A DNA stretch of 64,000 bases, from positions 2,976,001-3,040,000 of the forward strand of contig NZ_CP044972.1 of assembly GCF_010104355.1 (NCBI RefSeq), read 5' to 3'. This DNA comes from Hydrogenophaga sp. PBL-H3. GTDB lineage: Bacteria > Pseudomonadota > Gammaproteobacteria > Burkholderiales > Burkholderiaceae_C. Positions within the stretch are counted from its first letter, which is position 1; each line of letters starts with the position of its first letter. Made by a program: the position numbers and the translations under genes. Of the stretch, positions 26,691 to 35,126 are shown in pieces. The notes beneath the pieces were generated by a model. The model was given only the letters and a program-made list of their open reading frames with translations, was not told the origin of the DNA and ran no database searches.

Positions 26691-28619
26691 ATGAACACGC
26701 CACCAATGCGCGTGCTGAGCCTCATCCCCCCGATGACGCAGCTCAACACGCCCTACCCCTCCACCGCCTACATCACCGGCTTCCTGCGCTCGCGCGGGGT
26801 CGATGCGGTGCAGGCCGACCTGGCGCTGGCGCTGGTGCTCAAGCTGTTTTCACCGGCCGGGCTGGAGTCCGTGCGCAGCCATGCGATGGCGCAACCTGAA
26901 GCACAGCGCTCGGCCAGCGTGCACGCCTTCCTCGACCAGTTCGCCCGCTACCGCGCCACCATCGGCCTGGTCATCGCCTTCCTGCAGGGACGCGACTCGA
27001 CCCTGGCGCACCGCATCGCCGCGCGCGAGCTGCTGCCCGAAGGCCCGCGCTTTGCCGCGCTGGAGGTGTACGTGGACGCGGCGCTGAGCGAAGAAGGCGG
27101 CGACCCGCTGGCCTGGGCTTTCGGTGCGCTGGGCGTGCAGGACAAGGCGCGCCACATCGCCACGCTCTACCTCAACGACCTCGCCGACGTGTTGCGCGAC
27201 GCCGTGGACGAGCGTTTTGCCTTCGTGCGCTACGCCGAGTCGCTCGCCAGCAGCCAGCCCACCTTCGAGCCCATGGCCGCCGCACTCGCCGCGCCCTTCA
27301 CGCTGGTGGACGAATTGCTGCACACGCTCACGCTGGCCACGCTGTCGCAGCACAAGCCCGACCTGGTACTGCTCTCGGTGCCCTTCCCCGGCGCGCTCTA
27401 TGCCGCGCTGCGCATCGCGCAGACCATCAAGGCGCAGAACCCGCACATCACCATCGCGCTCGGTGGCGGCTTTGTGAACACCGAGCTGCGCGAACTGGCC
27501 GAGCCCCGCCTGTTCGACCTGGTCGATTTTGTGACGCTCGATTCGGGCGAGCGTCCCTTGCTGGCGTTGATGGAGTACCTGCAGCGCAAACGATCCAAGC
27601 AGCGCCTGGTGAGAACCTTTGTGCGCGAAGAAGACACCGTGCGCTACATCAACTTCGTCGAGCCCGAAGTGCCGTTCGAAGAGGTGGGCACGCCCACCTG
27701 GGACGGCCTGCCGCTGGACCGGTATCTCAGCCTGCTCGACATGCTCAACCCCATGCACCGGCTCTGGAGCGACGGGCGCTGGAACAAGCTCACCGTGGCG
27801 CACGGCTGCTACTGGAAGAAGTGCAGCTTCTGCGACGTGAGCCTGGACTACATCAGCCGCTACGAGACCGCATCGGCCGCCACGCTGGCGGATCGCATCG
27901 AGGCCATCGTCAACGAGACCGGCCAGACCGGGTTTCATTTCGTGGACGAGGCGGCACCACCCAAGGCCTTGAAAGCGCTGGCCAACGAGCTCATCAGCCG
28001 GCAGCTACCCATCTCGTGGTGGGGCAACATCCGGTTTGAAAAAACCTTCACGCCCGAGCTCTGCCAATTGCTCGCCGACAGCGGCTGCATAGCGATGAGC
28101 GGCGGGCTCGAAGTGGCCTCCGACCGCCTGCTCACGCTGATGAAAAAAGGCGTGTCGGTGGAACAGGTAGCGCGCGTGACCAAGGGCTTCTCCGACGCCG
28201 GCATCCTGGTGCACGCCTACCTCATGTACGGCTTTCCCACGCAGACCGTGCAGGACACGGTGGACGCGCTCGAATACGTGCGCCAGCTGTTCGAAAACGG
28301 CTGCATCCAGAGCGGCTTCTTCCATCGGTTTTCGTGCACCGTGCACTCACCCGTGGGCCTGGACCCCGCCGCCTACGGCATCGAACTGATCCCGCTGCCC
28401 CCGGTCACGTTTGCCAAGAACGACATCGGCTTCATCGACCCCAGCGGCGTGGACCACGAAGCCCTGGGCATCGGCCTGCGCAAGGCGATCTACAACTACA
28501 TGCACGGCATCGGGCTCGATGAAGACGTGCGCGCCTGGTTCAGCCACTTGCCGGGCAAGGTGCCCAAGACCACCGTGGGCAGGAACCGCATCGCGAAAGC
28601 ACTCACACAGCCGGCCTAA
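26691..28619 (+). CDS. B12-binding-domain radical SAM protein
   Basis: A 642-residue protein. The N-terminal half includes a cobalamin-binding-like Rossmann domain (VLSLIPPMTQLNTPYPS; DLVLLSVPFPG; ITIALGGGFVN). The central radical SAM domain has the cluster cysteines in HGCYWKKCSFCDVSLD, with Cys373, 378 and 381, a CX4CX2C spacing instead of the usual CX3CX2C. GGLEVASDRLL and a CxxH-free C-terminus follow. No B12 or SAM riboswitch was recognised upstream. The substrate is unknown; the gene appears monocistronic. Confidence 0.85.
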   Translation: MNTPPMRVLSLIPPMTQLNTPYPSTAYITGFLRSRGVDAVQADLALALVLKLFSPAGLESVRSHAMAQPEAQRSASVHAFLDQFARYRATIGLVIAFLQGRDSTLAHRIAARELLPEGPRFAALEVYVDAALSEEGGDPLAWAFGALGVQDKARHIATLYLNDLADVLRDAVDERFAFVRYAESLASSQPTFEPMAAALAAPFTLVDELLHTLTLATLSQHKPDLVLLSVPFPGALYAALRIAQTIKAQNPHITIALGGGFVNTELRELAEPRLFDLVDFVTLDSGERPLLALMEYLQRKRSKQRLVRTFVREEDTVRYINFVEPEVPFEEVGTPTWDGLPLDRYLSLLDMLNPMHRLWSDGRWNKLTVAHGCYWKKCSFCDVSLDYISRYETASAATLADRIEAIVNETGQTGFHFVDEAAPPKALKALANELISRQLPISWWGNIRFEKTFTPELCQLLADSGCIAMSGGLEVASDRLLTLMKKGVSVEQVARVTKGFSDAGILVHAYLMYGFPTQTVQDTVDALEYVRQLFENGCIQSGFFHRFSCTVHSPVGLDPAAYGIELIPLPPVTFAKNDIGFIDPSGVDHEALGIGLRKAIYNYMHGIGLDEDVRAWFSHLPGKVPKTTVGRNRIAKALTQPA

Positions 28620-28676
28620 CGTGCCTCCACTCCCTCTCCCCATGGGAGAGGGCGGGGGTGAGGGCCCGCCTGCCCA

Positions 28677-29336
28677 TCAAGCCATTTCAGAAGCAATCTG
28701 CCGCAGCGCCTGCTCGAACACCGCCGCCGGCTGCCCACCCGAAATCAGGTGCCGGTCGTTGACGATCACCGCGGGCACCGAATGGATGCCGACGCTGGTG
28801 TAAAAGCCCTCGCGCTCCCTTACAGCCTGCGCAAACTCGTCGTTTGCCAGAATGGCCCCAGCCCGCGCTTCATCCAGGCCCACCTCGCGCACACAGCCGA
28901 GCAGCACACCGTGATCACCCATGGCCTCAGAACGTGTGTGGCAGGCCGCCAGCAGCGCCTTCTTCAGCGCGTGTTGCTGCCCCGGCGCGCCCTCAAGCTC
29001 GGCCCAGTGCAGCAGGCGGTGCGCGTCAAAGGTGTTCCAGATGCGGCCGCGGCCGTTGCGGTTGAATTCAAAGCCCACCTCTGCGCCGCGCGCGCGGATG
29101 GTCTCGCGTATCTGCACCTGCTGCTCGGCGGTGGAGCCGTATTTCTGCGTCAGGTGCTCGCCGATGTCCTGGCCCTCAGCGCCCATCTTCGGGTTGAGTT
29201 CAAACGGCTGAAAGTGCAGCTCGGCCGACACCTCGCCCCGCAGCTTGCCCAGCGCTTCTTCGAGCGCGCCCAGCCCGACGGCGCACCAGGGGCAGGACAC
29301 GTCGGACACAAAATCAATCTTGAGGGATGTGGTCAT
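28677..29336 (-). CDS. DsbA-family oxidoreductase, FrnE-like
   Basis: A 219-residue cytoplasmic thioredoxin-fold protein with the CPWC redox motif at residues 15-18 (SDVSCPWC), the FELNPKMG helix region and the cis-Pro loop SVPAVIVNDRHLISGGQP typical of FrnE/2-hydroxychromene-carboxylate-isomerase relatives. There is no signal peptide. The ATG at 29334-29336 gives the canonical N-terminus; the longer upstream frame is Cys/Gly-rich and non-coding. It is divergent from aroE. Confidence 0.87.
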   Translation of the reverse strand: MTTSLKIDFVSDVSCPWCAVGLGALEEALGKLRGEVSAELHFQPFELNPKMGAEGQDIGEHLTQKYGSTAEQQVQIRETIRARGAEVGFEFNRNGRGRIWNTFDAHRLLHWAELEGAPGQQHALKKALLAACHTRSEAMGDHGVLLGCVREVGLDEARAGAILANDEFAQAVREREGFYTSVGIHSVPAVIVNDRHLISGGQPAAVFEQALRQIASEMA

Positions 29337-29436
29337 GGACGCGATGGTAGGCCGTGGCCCTTGACCGCAAACGCCGCAGGGGCTTGCGCCACAATCGCCG
29401 CACAACCCTCGGCGCATTCCTCAACACCGCAACTCC

Positions 29437-30258
29437 ATGACCGACCGCTACGCCGTCCTCGGCAACCCCATTGGCCACAGCAAGTCGCCCCTGATTCACA
29501 GTCTGTTTGCCCAGGCCACCGGCCAGGACATCGGCTACACCGCCATCGAGACCCCGCTGGACGGCTTCGATGAGACCGTGCTGGGCTTTCGTGCCGGCGG
29601 CGGGCGCGGGCTCAACGTGAGCCTGCCCTTCAAGCTGCAGGCGTTTCAGATCGCCACCCAGCCGAGCGAGCGTGCCCGCCTGGCCGGCGCGGCCAACTGC
29701 CTCAAGTTCGAGGGGGAAAGCATCCTGGCCGACAACTTCGACGGCGTGGGCCTGGTGAACGATCTGCAGCGCAACCTGGGCTGCCCGATCAAGGGCAAAC
29801 GCGTGCTGCTGCTGGGTGCTGGCGGCGCCACGCGCGGGGCCATCCTGCCCTTGGCGGGCCAGGCGCCGGCGCTGCTCGCGGTGGCCAACCGCACGGCCGA
29901 CAAGGCCCACGAGCTGCGGCGCGATTTCGCTGGTCACGCAGCCTTGCAGACCGGCGGTTACGACGACCTCACCGGCCAGACCTTCGACATCGTGATCAAC
30001 GCCACCTCGGCCGGGCTCAGTGGCGACGCCCTGCCCTTGCCGCCGGGCCTGTTCGCACCCGGTGCAGTGGCCTACGACATGGTCTACGGCAAGGGCCTCA
30101 CGCCGTTTCTGAGGCAGGCCCGGGCCGCAGGGGTGAGCACCGTGGCCGACGGCGTGGGCATGCTGGTGGAACAGGCCGCCGAAGCCTTTGCCTGGTGGCG
30201 CGGCGTGCGGCCCGAAACACCACCGGTGATTCAGCAGCTCACCGTGCCACTGGCCTGA
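29437..30258 (+). CDS. aroE: Shikimate dehydrogenase (NADP+), biosynthetic
   Basis: A 273-residue enzyme that reduces 3-dehydroshikimate to shikimate in the chorismate pathway. SKSPLIH (15-21) binds substrate, Lys66 (VSLPFK) and Asp102 (NFDGVG) are the catalytic pair, and GAGGATRG plus VANRT supply the NADP site; the NRT motif is the NADP-type. Distinct from the second, NAD-type homologue at 36708. Its 3' end overlaps the convergent GDSL gene by 20 bases. Confidence 0.93.
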   Translation: MTDRYAVLGNPIGHSKSPLIHSLFAQATGQDIGYTAIETPLDGFDETVLGFRAGGGRGLNVSLPFKLQAFQIATQPSERARLAGAANCLKFEGESILADNFDGVGLVNDLQRNLGCPIKGKRVLLLGAGGATRGAILPLAGQAPALLAVANRTADKAHELRRDFAGHAALQTGGYDDLTGQTFDIVINATSAGLSGDALPLPPGLFAPGAVAYDMVYGKGLTPFLRQARAAGVSTVADGVGMLVEQAAEAFAWWRGVRPETPPVIQQLTVPLA

Positions 30259-31288
30259 GCCCGGCCACCATCACGCTGCCGCGGCCCGCGCGGTTGCGCT
30301 GCACACCCACCAGCACCAGCAGCGCCAACACCATGAGCGCCAGCGTGCCAGGGACCGGCACGCCATAGATCCCCAGCGCGGCCTGAGCGAACAGGCCGTG
30401 CACGAAGGCTGACGGGTGCAGCACATCGGAGAAAAGCGAGGTCGCGCAGTCCGCACCCGCGCTGTAGAGGAAGGTGCCGCAGGGCAGGTCGGTGTTGGTG
30501 ACGCCGAAGTCGCTTGCGTTGGCCAGCACGTTGCTGGCGATGCCGGCCATGTCGAGCAACTCGATGTTCAGACCGGCGAAGATCGACTCCAGGCCAAACA
30601 GCAGGGGCACCAGCGCGTTGAAGTGCTGGGACGCGTCGCTGGAAGCGGCTTTGAGACCCAGCAGCGCCGCCTCGGGCGTGTTGCCCAGGTCGGGCAGGCT
30701 GGCGATCAGCACGTGGCGGGCACCGCTGGCCGCCAGGTAGGCGATGGTCTGGGCCAGGCCATCGATGGCTTGGGCGGCCGCGGTCTGCCGACCGAGCACA
30801 TCGGCCGCCGTGTCGCCAGTGAAGGCCAGGCGTGCGTCACGCATGTCGTTGCCCCCGCCCACCACCACATAGAGCGCATCGGGGTCGGCGCGCAGAGGAT
30901 TGGGCGCCAGGCCGCCCCCCCAGATGCCGAAGGCCTGCGCCAGCACACCGGGCGGGCTGTCAGAGGTGCCGGTGCGGGCGCCGGCGAACGCAAAGTTGTT
31001 GCCCCCCAACAGGAAAGGATTGGCCTGACCGGCCAGTCCCAGGCCCGAAGCCAGGCCTTCCACCCACAGCGGCCCATTGGAGAAGCGCCCTCCGTCATAG
31101 GGCTGGGTCGGGTTGGGCTGCGGGTCGGCGCTGCCCGCCGTGACCAGGCTCAGGTTGCCGGTGTCCGACAGGCTGTCACCGAACACAAAGATGCCGGAAA
31201 ACGAGCCGGCGTGGACCGACACCGACGCGGCCAACAGCGCGGGCATCAAAAAGGCGCGCAAGCCGGACTGGAAGCGTTTGAAGCTCAT
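30239..31288 (-). CDS. Secreted SGNH/GDSL esterase with PEP-CTERM-like tail
   Basis: A 349-residue extracytoplasmic hydrolase. A signal peptide (about 1-27, ending SVHA) is followed by the GDSL block FVFGDSLSDTGN with Ser39, block III GGGNDMRDA and block V DVLHPSAFVH. The C-terminus has a Val-Pro-Val-Pro-Gly motif, a hydrophobic helix (TLALMVLALLVLVGV) and basic residues, like a PEP-CTERM sorting signal except that the Glu of VPEP is Val and about 14 further residues follow. AGGGAG precedes the ATG at 31286-31288. Confidence 0.82.
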   Translation of the reverse strand: MSFKRFQSGLRAFLMPALLAASVSVHAGSFSGIFVFGDSLSDTGNLSLVTAGSADPQPNPTQPYDGGRFSNGPLWVEGLASGLGLAGQANPFLLGGNNFAFAGARTGTSDSPPGVLAQAFGIWGGGLAPNPLRADPDALYVVVGGGNDMRDARLAFTGDTAADVLGRQTAAAQAIDGLAQTIAYLAASGARHVLIASLPDLGNTPEAALLGLKAASSDASQHFNALVPLLFGLESIFAGLNIELLDMAGIASNVLANASDFGVTNTDLPCGTFLYSAGADCATSLFSDVLHPSAFVHGLFAQAALGIYGVPVPGTLALMVLALLVLVGVQRNRAGRGSVMVAGLRPVAR

Positions 31289-31472
31289 GGCGTGACTCCC
31301 TGGAAGATTGTTGTGAACACGCAGGATCACAGCGTGCTCGCCACGACGACACCGTACAAACCCTCGTGCAGTCCATGGAAGCCTGGGCATTGCGGTCGCT
31401 TGAGCGCTCACGAGTCCTGCCCGCGACAGCGTGGACACCGGGCGTCACCATGACGCACCGCACAATGGCGCA

Positions 31473-32363
31473 GTGCACACACGCCACTTCGCCCAGCTCG
31501 TGGGCCTCTCCGCCCTCTGGGGCGCGTCCTTCCTGTTCATCCGCATCGCCAGCCCCGTGATCGGGCCGATGGTGCTGGCGGGTTGCCGCGTGGCGCTGGC
31601 CGGCCTCACCCTGGCCCTCATCATGCGGGGCCTGAAGCAGCGCTGGCCATGGGAACACTGGCGCGAACTGTTGCTGCTGGGCGCGCTCTCGGTGGCCGCG
31701 CCGTTCCTGCTCTACGCCTGGGCTGCACTGCGCCTGCCAGCGGGCTACAGCGCCCTGCTCAACACCACGGCGGTGCTGTTCGGCACGCTGGCTTCTGCCT
31801 GGTTCAAGGAAGACACGCTCACCGCGCGCAAGCTGCTGGGCTGCCTCTGCGGTTTCATCGGCGTGGGTCTCATCGTGCGGTTGGGCCCGGTGCGGCCGGA
31901 CGCCGGCACCATCGGCGCGGCACTGGCCTGCATCCTGGCGGCGGCCTGCTATGGATGCTCCACGCCGCTCATGAAACGCGCCACCACCCGCATGCAACCG
32001 CTGGCCATCGCGGCAGGCATTCATTTCGCGGCCCTGGTGCTGGTGTTCCCGGGTGCGCTGTGGGCCTGGCCGCAGGCCAGCTTCACGCCCACCGCCGTTG
32101 GTGCTCTGCTGGTCATGGGTGTCGTCACCTCGGGCCTGGCCTATTGGGCGCACCTGCGGATCATCCGCCACGTCACGCCAGTGGCGGCCATGAGCCCGGC
32201 TTTCCTGATCCCTGTGTTTGGCGTGACCTGGGGCCACCTGTTTCTGGGTGAGTCCCTGTCCACCGGCATCTTTGCCGGCGGTGCGCTGGTGCTGCTGGCC
32301 ACGGCGCTGGTCACTGGCTTCAACCCACTGCGCCGCGGTGGCGTGCAGGCCACCGTGCCCTGA
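31473..32363 (+). CDS. EamA/DMT-superfamily transporter
   Basis: A 296-residue integral membrane protein with ten helices in two EamA halves (LSALWGASFLFIRIASPVIG; MGVVTSGLAYWAHLRI). The GTG at 31473 gives the normal family N-terminus (VHTRHFAQLVG); a GTG 42 bases upstream is also in frame, and neither has a strong ribosome-binding site. Likely a metabolite exporter; substrate not readable. It precedes the TetR gene by 34 bases. Confidence 0.82.
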   Translation: MHTRHFAQLVGLSALWGASFLFIRIASPVIGPMVLAGCRVALAGLTLALIMRGLKQRWPWEHWRELLLLGALSVAAPFLLYAWAALRLPAGYSALLNTTAVLFGTLASAWFKEDTLTARKLLGCLCGFIGVGLIVRLGPVRPDAGTIGAALACILAAACYGCSTPLMKRATTRMQPLAIAAGIHFAALVLVFPGALWAWPQASFTPTAVGALLVMGVVTSGLAYWAHLRIIRHVTPVAAMSPAFLIPVFGVTWGHLFLGESLSTGIFAGGALVLLATALVTGFNPLRRGGVQATVP

Positions 32364-32385
32364 TCCGCAAGCCTCGCGCGGACCC

Positions 32386-32391
32386 TATACT
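32386..32391 (+). promoter_or_regulatory. Likely -10 box of the TetR gene (leaderless)
   Basis: TATACT ends six bases before the ATG at 32398, which would place the transcription start at or next to the start codon. No Shine-Dalgarno sequence is present. The -35 region is weak. Confidence 0.4.
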
Positions 32392-32397
32392 GCGCAA

Positions 32398-33078
32398 ATG
32401 AACGAAACGGTACATTCCAGGCGGCGAGCCGCGCGCGGCGCAGCACCCGTGAAGGAGACCTCCCGCACCAACGACCCGGAGCGGACCATGGCCAACATCC
32501 TGGAAGTGGCCATGGCGGAGTTTGCGGAAAAGGGGCTGGCGGGCGCGCGCATCGACGAGATCGCAGCCGCCACGCAGACCAGCAAGCGCATGATCTACTA
32601 CTACTTCGAGAGCAAGGAAGGCCTCTATCTGGCGGCTCTTGAGGAGTCGTACCGACGAATGCGGGAAATCGAAAGCCAGCAGCACCTGGAGGACCTGCCG
32701 CCCGAGGCCGCGCTGCGCCGGCTGGTCGAGTTCACCTTCGACCACCACGTCAGCCACGAAAACTACATCCGGCTGGTGATCTCGGAAAACATGAACCGGG
32801 GCCAGTTCCTGGCACAAAGCCAGAGCATCCAGCAGCTCAACGTGCCCGCCATCTCGGCCATTCGCCAGCTCTACGAGCGCGGCGTGGCCTCGGGCGACTT
32901 CCGCCCGGGGCTCGACCCGATCGACATCCACGCCTCGATCTCGGCGCTGACGTTCTTCAACGTGTCCAACCGCCACACCTTCGGCCTGATCTTCAAGCGC
33001 GACCTGACCGACCCGGCGATCGCCGCCCAGCGCCGCGCCAGCATCACCGAGATGGTGGTGCGTTTCGTGCGCGCCTGA
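32398..33078 (+). CDS. TetR/AcrR-family transcriptional regulator
   Basis: A 226-residue repressor. A basic N-terminal tail (about 30 residues) precedes the helix-turn-helix (ILEVAMAEFAEKGLAGARID, IAAATQTSKRMIYYYFESKE); the rest is a helical ligand-binding domain. It lies just upstream of the TRAP and shikimate/quinate genes in the same direction, with a TetR-like palindrome (33152-33165) before dctQ, so it probably controls that operon in response to a pathway intermediate. The ATG may be leaderless. Confidence 0.85.
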   Translation: MNETVHSRRRAARGAAPVKETSRTNDPERTMANILEVAMAEFAEKGLAGARIDEIAAATQTSKRMIYYYFESKEGLYLAALEESYRRMREIESQQHLEDLPPEAALRRLVEFTFDHHVSHENYIRLVISENMNRGQFLAQSQSIQQLNVPAISAIRQLYERGVASGDFRPGLDPIDIHASISALTFFNVSNRHTFGLIFKRDLTDPAIAAQRRASITEMVVRFVRA

Positions 33079-33151
33079 GCCCTGGCAGGGCGGGCCAGAA
33101 AGCGGGCCGACGGCCGGCGGCGGACACTAGGGTAAATACCAATCTATAAAA

Positions 33152-33165
33152 ACTAACCAGTTCGT
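33152..33165. promoter_or_regulatory. TetR-type operator before dctQ
   Basis: ACTAAC-CA-GTTCGT, an imperfect palindrome (five of six positions symmetric) in the 120-base gap between the TetR gene and dctQ, overlapping an AT-rich promoter-like stretch (CTATAAAAAC at 33144). Confidence 0.5.
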
Positions 33166-33198
33166 ACATTAACGTCTCGAACGACTCAGGAGACAACA

Positions 33199-33732
33199 AT
33201 GATCCAGAAACTCATCGACAAGTACTGCCAGCTGCTGTCATGGCTGATGGTGCTTTTCCTCGCCTTGATGGTGATCATGGTGTTTGGCAACGTGGTGATG
33301 CGCTACGGCTTCAACTCCGGCATCACCCTGTCCGAAGAACTGTCTCGCTGGCTCTTTGTGTGGATGACCTTCCTCGGTGGCGTGGTGGCGCTCAACGAAC
33401 GCGCCCACCTCGGCACCGACTCGCTGATCGCGCGCCTGCCGGTGGCCGGTCGCAAGCTCTGCCTGGGGGCGAGCCTGGCGCTGATGCTCTTCGTGTGCTG
33501 GCTGATCTACCAGGGTGCCTGGGAGCAGGTGAAGATCAACTGGGACTCCACCAGCGCGGTGATGGAGACCTCCATGGGCTATTTCTACGCCAGCGGCATG
33601 GCGTTCGCGCTGTTGGGCGCACCGGTCTTGCTGTTGCACCTGTGGCGCCTGCTCACAGGCCAGCTGAGCGAGAGCGAACTCATCGGCATCCGCGAATCCG
33701 AAGAAGAGCCGCTCGCCAATCCGCGCCCCTGA
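33199..33732 (+). CDS. dctQ: TRAP transporter small permease, DctQ type
   Basis: A 177-residue membrane protein with four helices (LMVLFLALMVIMVFGNVVMR; ELSRWLFVWMTFLGGVVAL). It pairs with the large permease encoded 18 bases downstream. A CAGGAGA ribosome-binding site precedes the ATG. First gene of a TRAP operon whose ligand is, from the following genes, probably shikimate, quinate or dehydroshikimate. Confidence 0.9.
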   Translation: MIQKLIDKYCQLLSWLMVLFLALMVIMVFGNVVMRYGFNSGITLSEELSRWLFVWMTFLGGVVALNERAHLGTDSLIARLPVAGRKLCLGASLALMLFVCWLIYQGAWEQVKINWDSTSAVMETSMGYFYASGMAFALLGAPVLLLHLWRLLTGQLSESELIGIRESEEEPLANPRP

Positions 33733-33750
33733 ACCACAGGCAGAACCACC

Positions 33751-35034
33751 ATGACCATTGCTGTCTTCCTCGGTGCCCTGCTGGCCTCCATGGCCATCGG
33801 CGTCCCCATCGCTTTCTCCCTGCTGCTGACCGGTGTTGCCCTGATGTGGCACCTCGGCATGTTCGATGCGCAGATCCTCGCGCAGAACCTGATCGAAGGT
33901 TCCAACAGCTTTCCCCTGCTGGCCGTGCCTTTCTTCATGCTGGCTGGCGAGATCATGAACACCGGTGGCCTGTCGCGCCGCATCGTGAACTTCGCAATGG
34001 CGCTGGTGGGCCATGTGCGCGGCGGCCTGGGCTACGTGACCATCGTCGCGGCCTGCCTGCTCTCGGCCTTGTCCGGCTCGGCCGTGGCCGACGCGGCCGC
34101 GCTGACGGCCCTGCTGCTGCCGATGATGGTGCACGCCGGACACAACAAGGCCCGCAGCGGTGGCCTGATCGCGGCGTGCGGCGTGATCGGCCCCATCATC
34201 CCGCCCTCCATCGGCTTCGTGATCTTCGGCGTCGCGGGCAACGTGTCGATTTCCAAGCTGTTCCTCGCGGGCATCTTCCCCGGCATCCTGCTGGCCGCCG
34301 GCCTGTGGGCCACCTGGTGGTGGACCACGCGCAGCGAGGTGCTGGAGCCACCACCGCGCAAGACCGTGGGCGAGGTGATGTCCGCCATGCGCAGCGCGGG
34401 CTGGGCGCTGATGCTGCCGCTGATCATCCTGGTGGGTCTGCGCATGGGTGTGTTCACACCGACCGAAGCGGCCGTGGTGGCCGCCGTCTACGCGCTGTTC
34501 GTGGCCGGCGTCATCTACCGCGAACTCACGCTCAAGCAGCTGTACGAGGTGTTCCTCAACGCCACCAAGACCACGGCTGTGATCATGTTCCTGGTGGCAG
34601 CGGCGATGGTCTCGGCCTGGCTGATCACCGTGGCCCAGTTGCCCGACCAGATCGTCACGCTGCTGCAGCCGCTGCTGGACAGCCCGACGCTGCTGATGAT
34701 GGCCATCATGGTGCTGGTCATCATCGTCGGCACGGCGATGGACATGACGCCGACCATCCTGATCCTCACCCCCGTGCTGATGCCTCTCGTCAAGGCCGCC
34801 GGCATCGACCCGGTGTACTTCGGGGTGCTGTTCATCATCAACAACTCCATTGGCCTGGTCACACCGCCCGTGGGCACCGTGCTCAACACCGTGGCCGGCG
34901 TGGGCCGCATGCGCATGGACGACGTCACGCGCGGCGTGATGCCGTTCATGCTGGTGCAGTTCGCGGTGATGTTCCTGATGGTTCTGTTCCCGTCGCTGGT
35001 CATGGTGCCGGCGCGCTGGCTGATCGGCAACTGA
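33751..35034 (+). CDS. dctM: TRAP transporter large permease, DctM type
   Basis: A 427-residue inner-membrane protein with about 12 helices, carrying the DctM signatures GVPIAFSLLLTGVALMW, SGSAVADAAALTALL and NNSIGLVTPPVGTVLN. It forms the Na+-coupled translocation channel with DctQ. Followed by a stable intercistronic hairpin and the binding-protein gene. Confidence 0.93.
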   Translation: MTIAVFLGALLASMAIGVPIAFSLLLTGVALMWHLGMFDAQILAQNLIEGSNSFPLLAVPFFMLAGEIMNTGGLSRRIVNFAMALVGHVRGGLGYVTIVAACLLSALSGSAVADAAALTALLLPMMVHAGHNKARSGGLIAACGVIGPIIPPSIGFVIFGVAGNVSISKLFLAGIFPGILLAAGLWATWWWTTRSEVLEPPPRKTVGEVMSAMRSAGWALMLPLIILVGLRMGVFTPTEAAVVAAVYALFVAGVIYRELTLKQLYEVFLNATKTTAVIMFLVAAAMVSAWLITVAQLPDQIVTLLQPLLDSPTLLMMAIMVLVIIVGTAMDMTPTILILTPVLMPLVKAAGIDPVYFGVLFIINNSIGLVTPPVGTVLNTVAGVGRMRMDDVTRGVMPFMLVQFAVMFLMVLFPSLVMVPARWLIGN

Positions 35035-35050
35035 ACTCCTCTCTCCCTCA

Positions 35051-35082
35051 CACGGCCTGTGCGTGGTGCGCCACGGGCCGTG
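35051..35082 (+). promoter_or_regulatory. Intercistronic hairpin between dctM and dctP
   Basis: CACGGCC pairs with GGCCGTG (35051-35057 with 35076-35082), and an inner CGTGG pairs with CCACG (35062-35066 with 35071-35075) around a TGCG loop. No T-run follows. It could act as an mRNA processing or stabilising element that boosts the binding protein relative to the permeases. Confidence 0.5.
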
Positions 35083-35126
35083 GCTTTCGGTCCCAGCGCA
35101 CTGCCTACCCATTCTTTGGAGACACC

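Noticed and set aside
28677..29417. Longer start for the DsbA-like protein (27 extra residues)
   Set aside because: Extra segment is Cys/Gly-rich and unlike any family N-terminus; ATG at 29336 gives the standard MTTSLKIDFVSD start.
33238..35112. 624-codon antisense frame across dctQ and dctM
   Set aside because: Extremely His/Gln/Asp-rich translation without any domain; explained by codon bias of the real TRAP genes.
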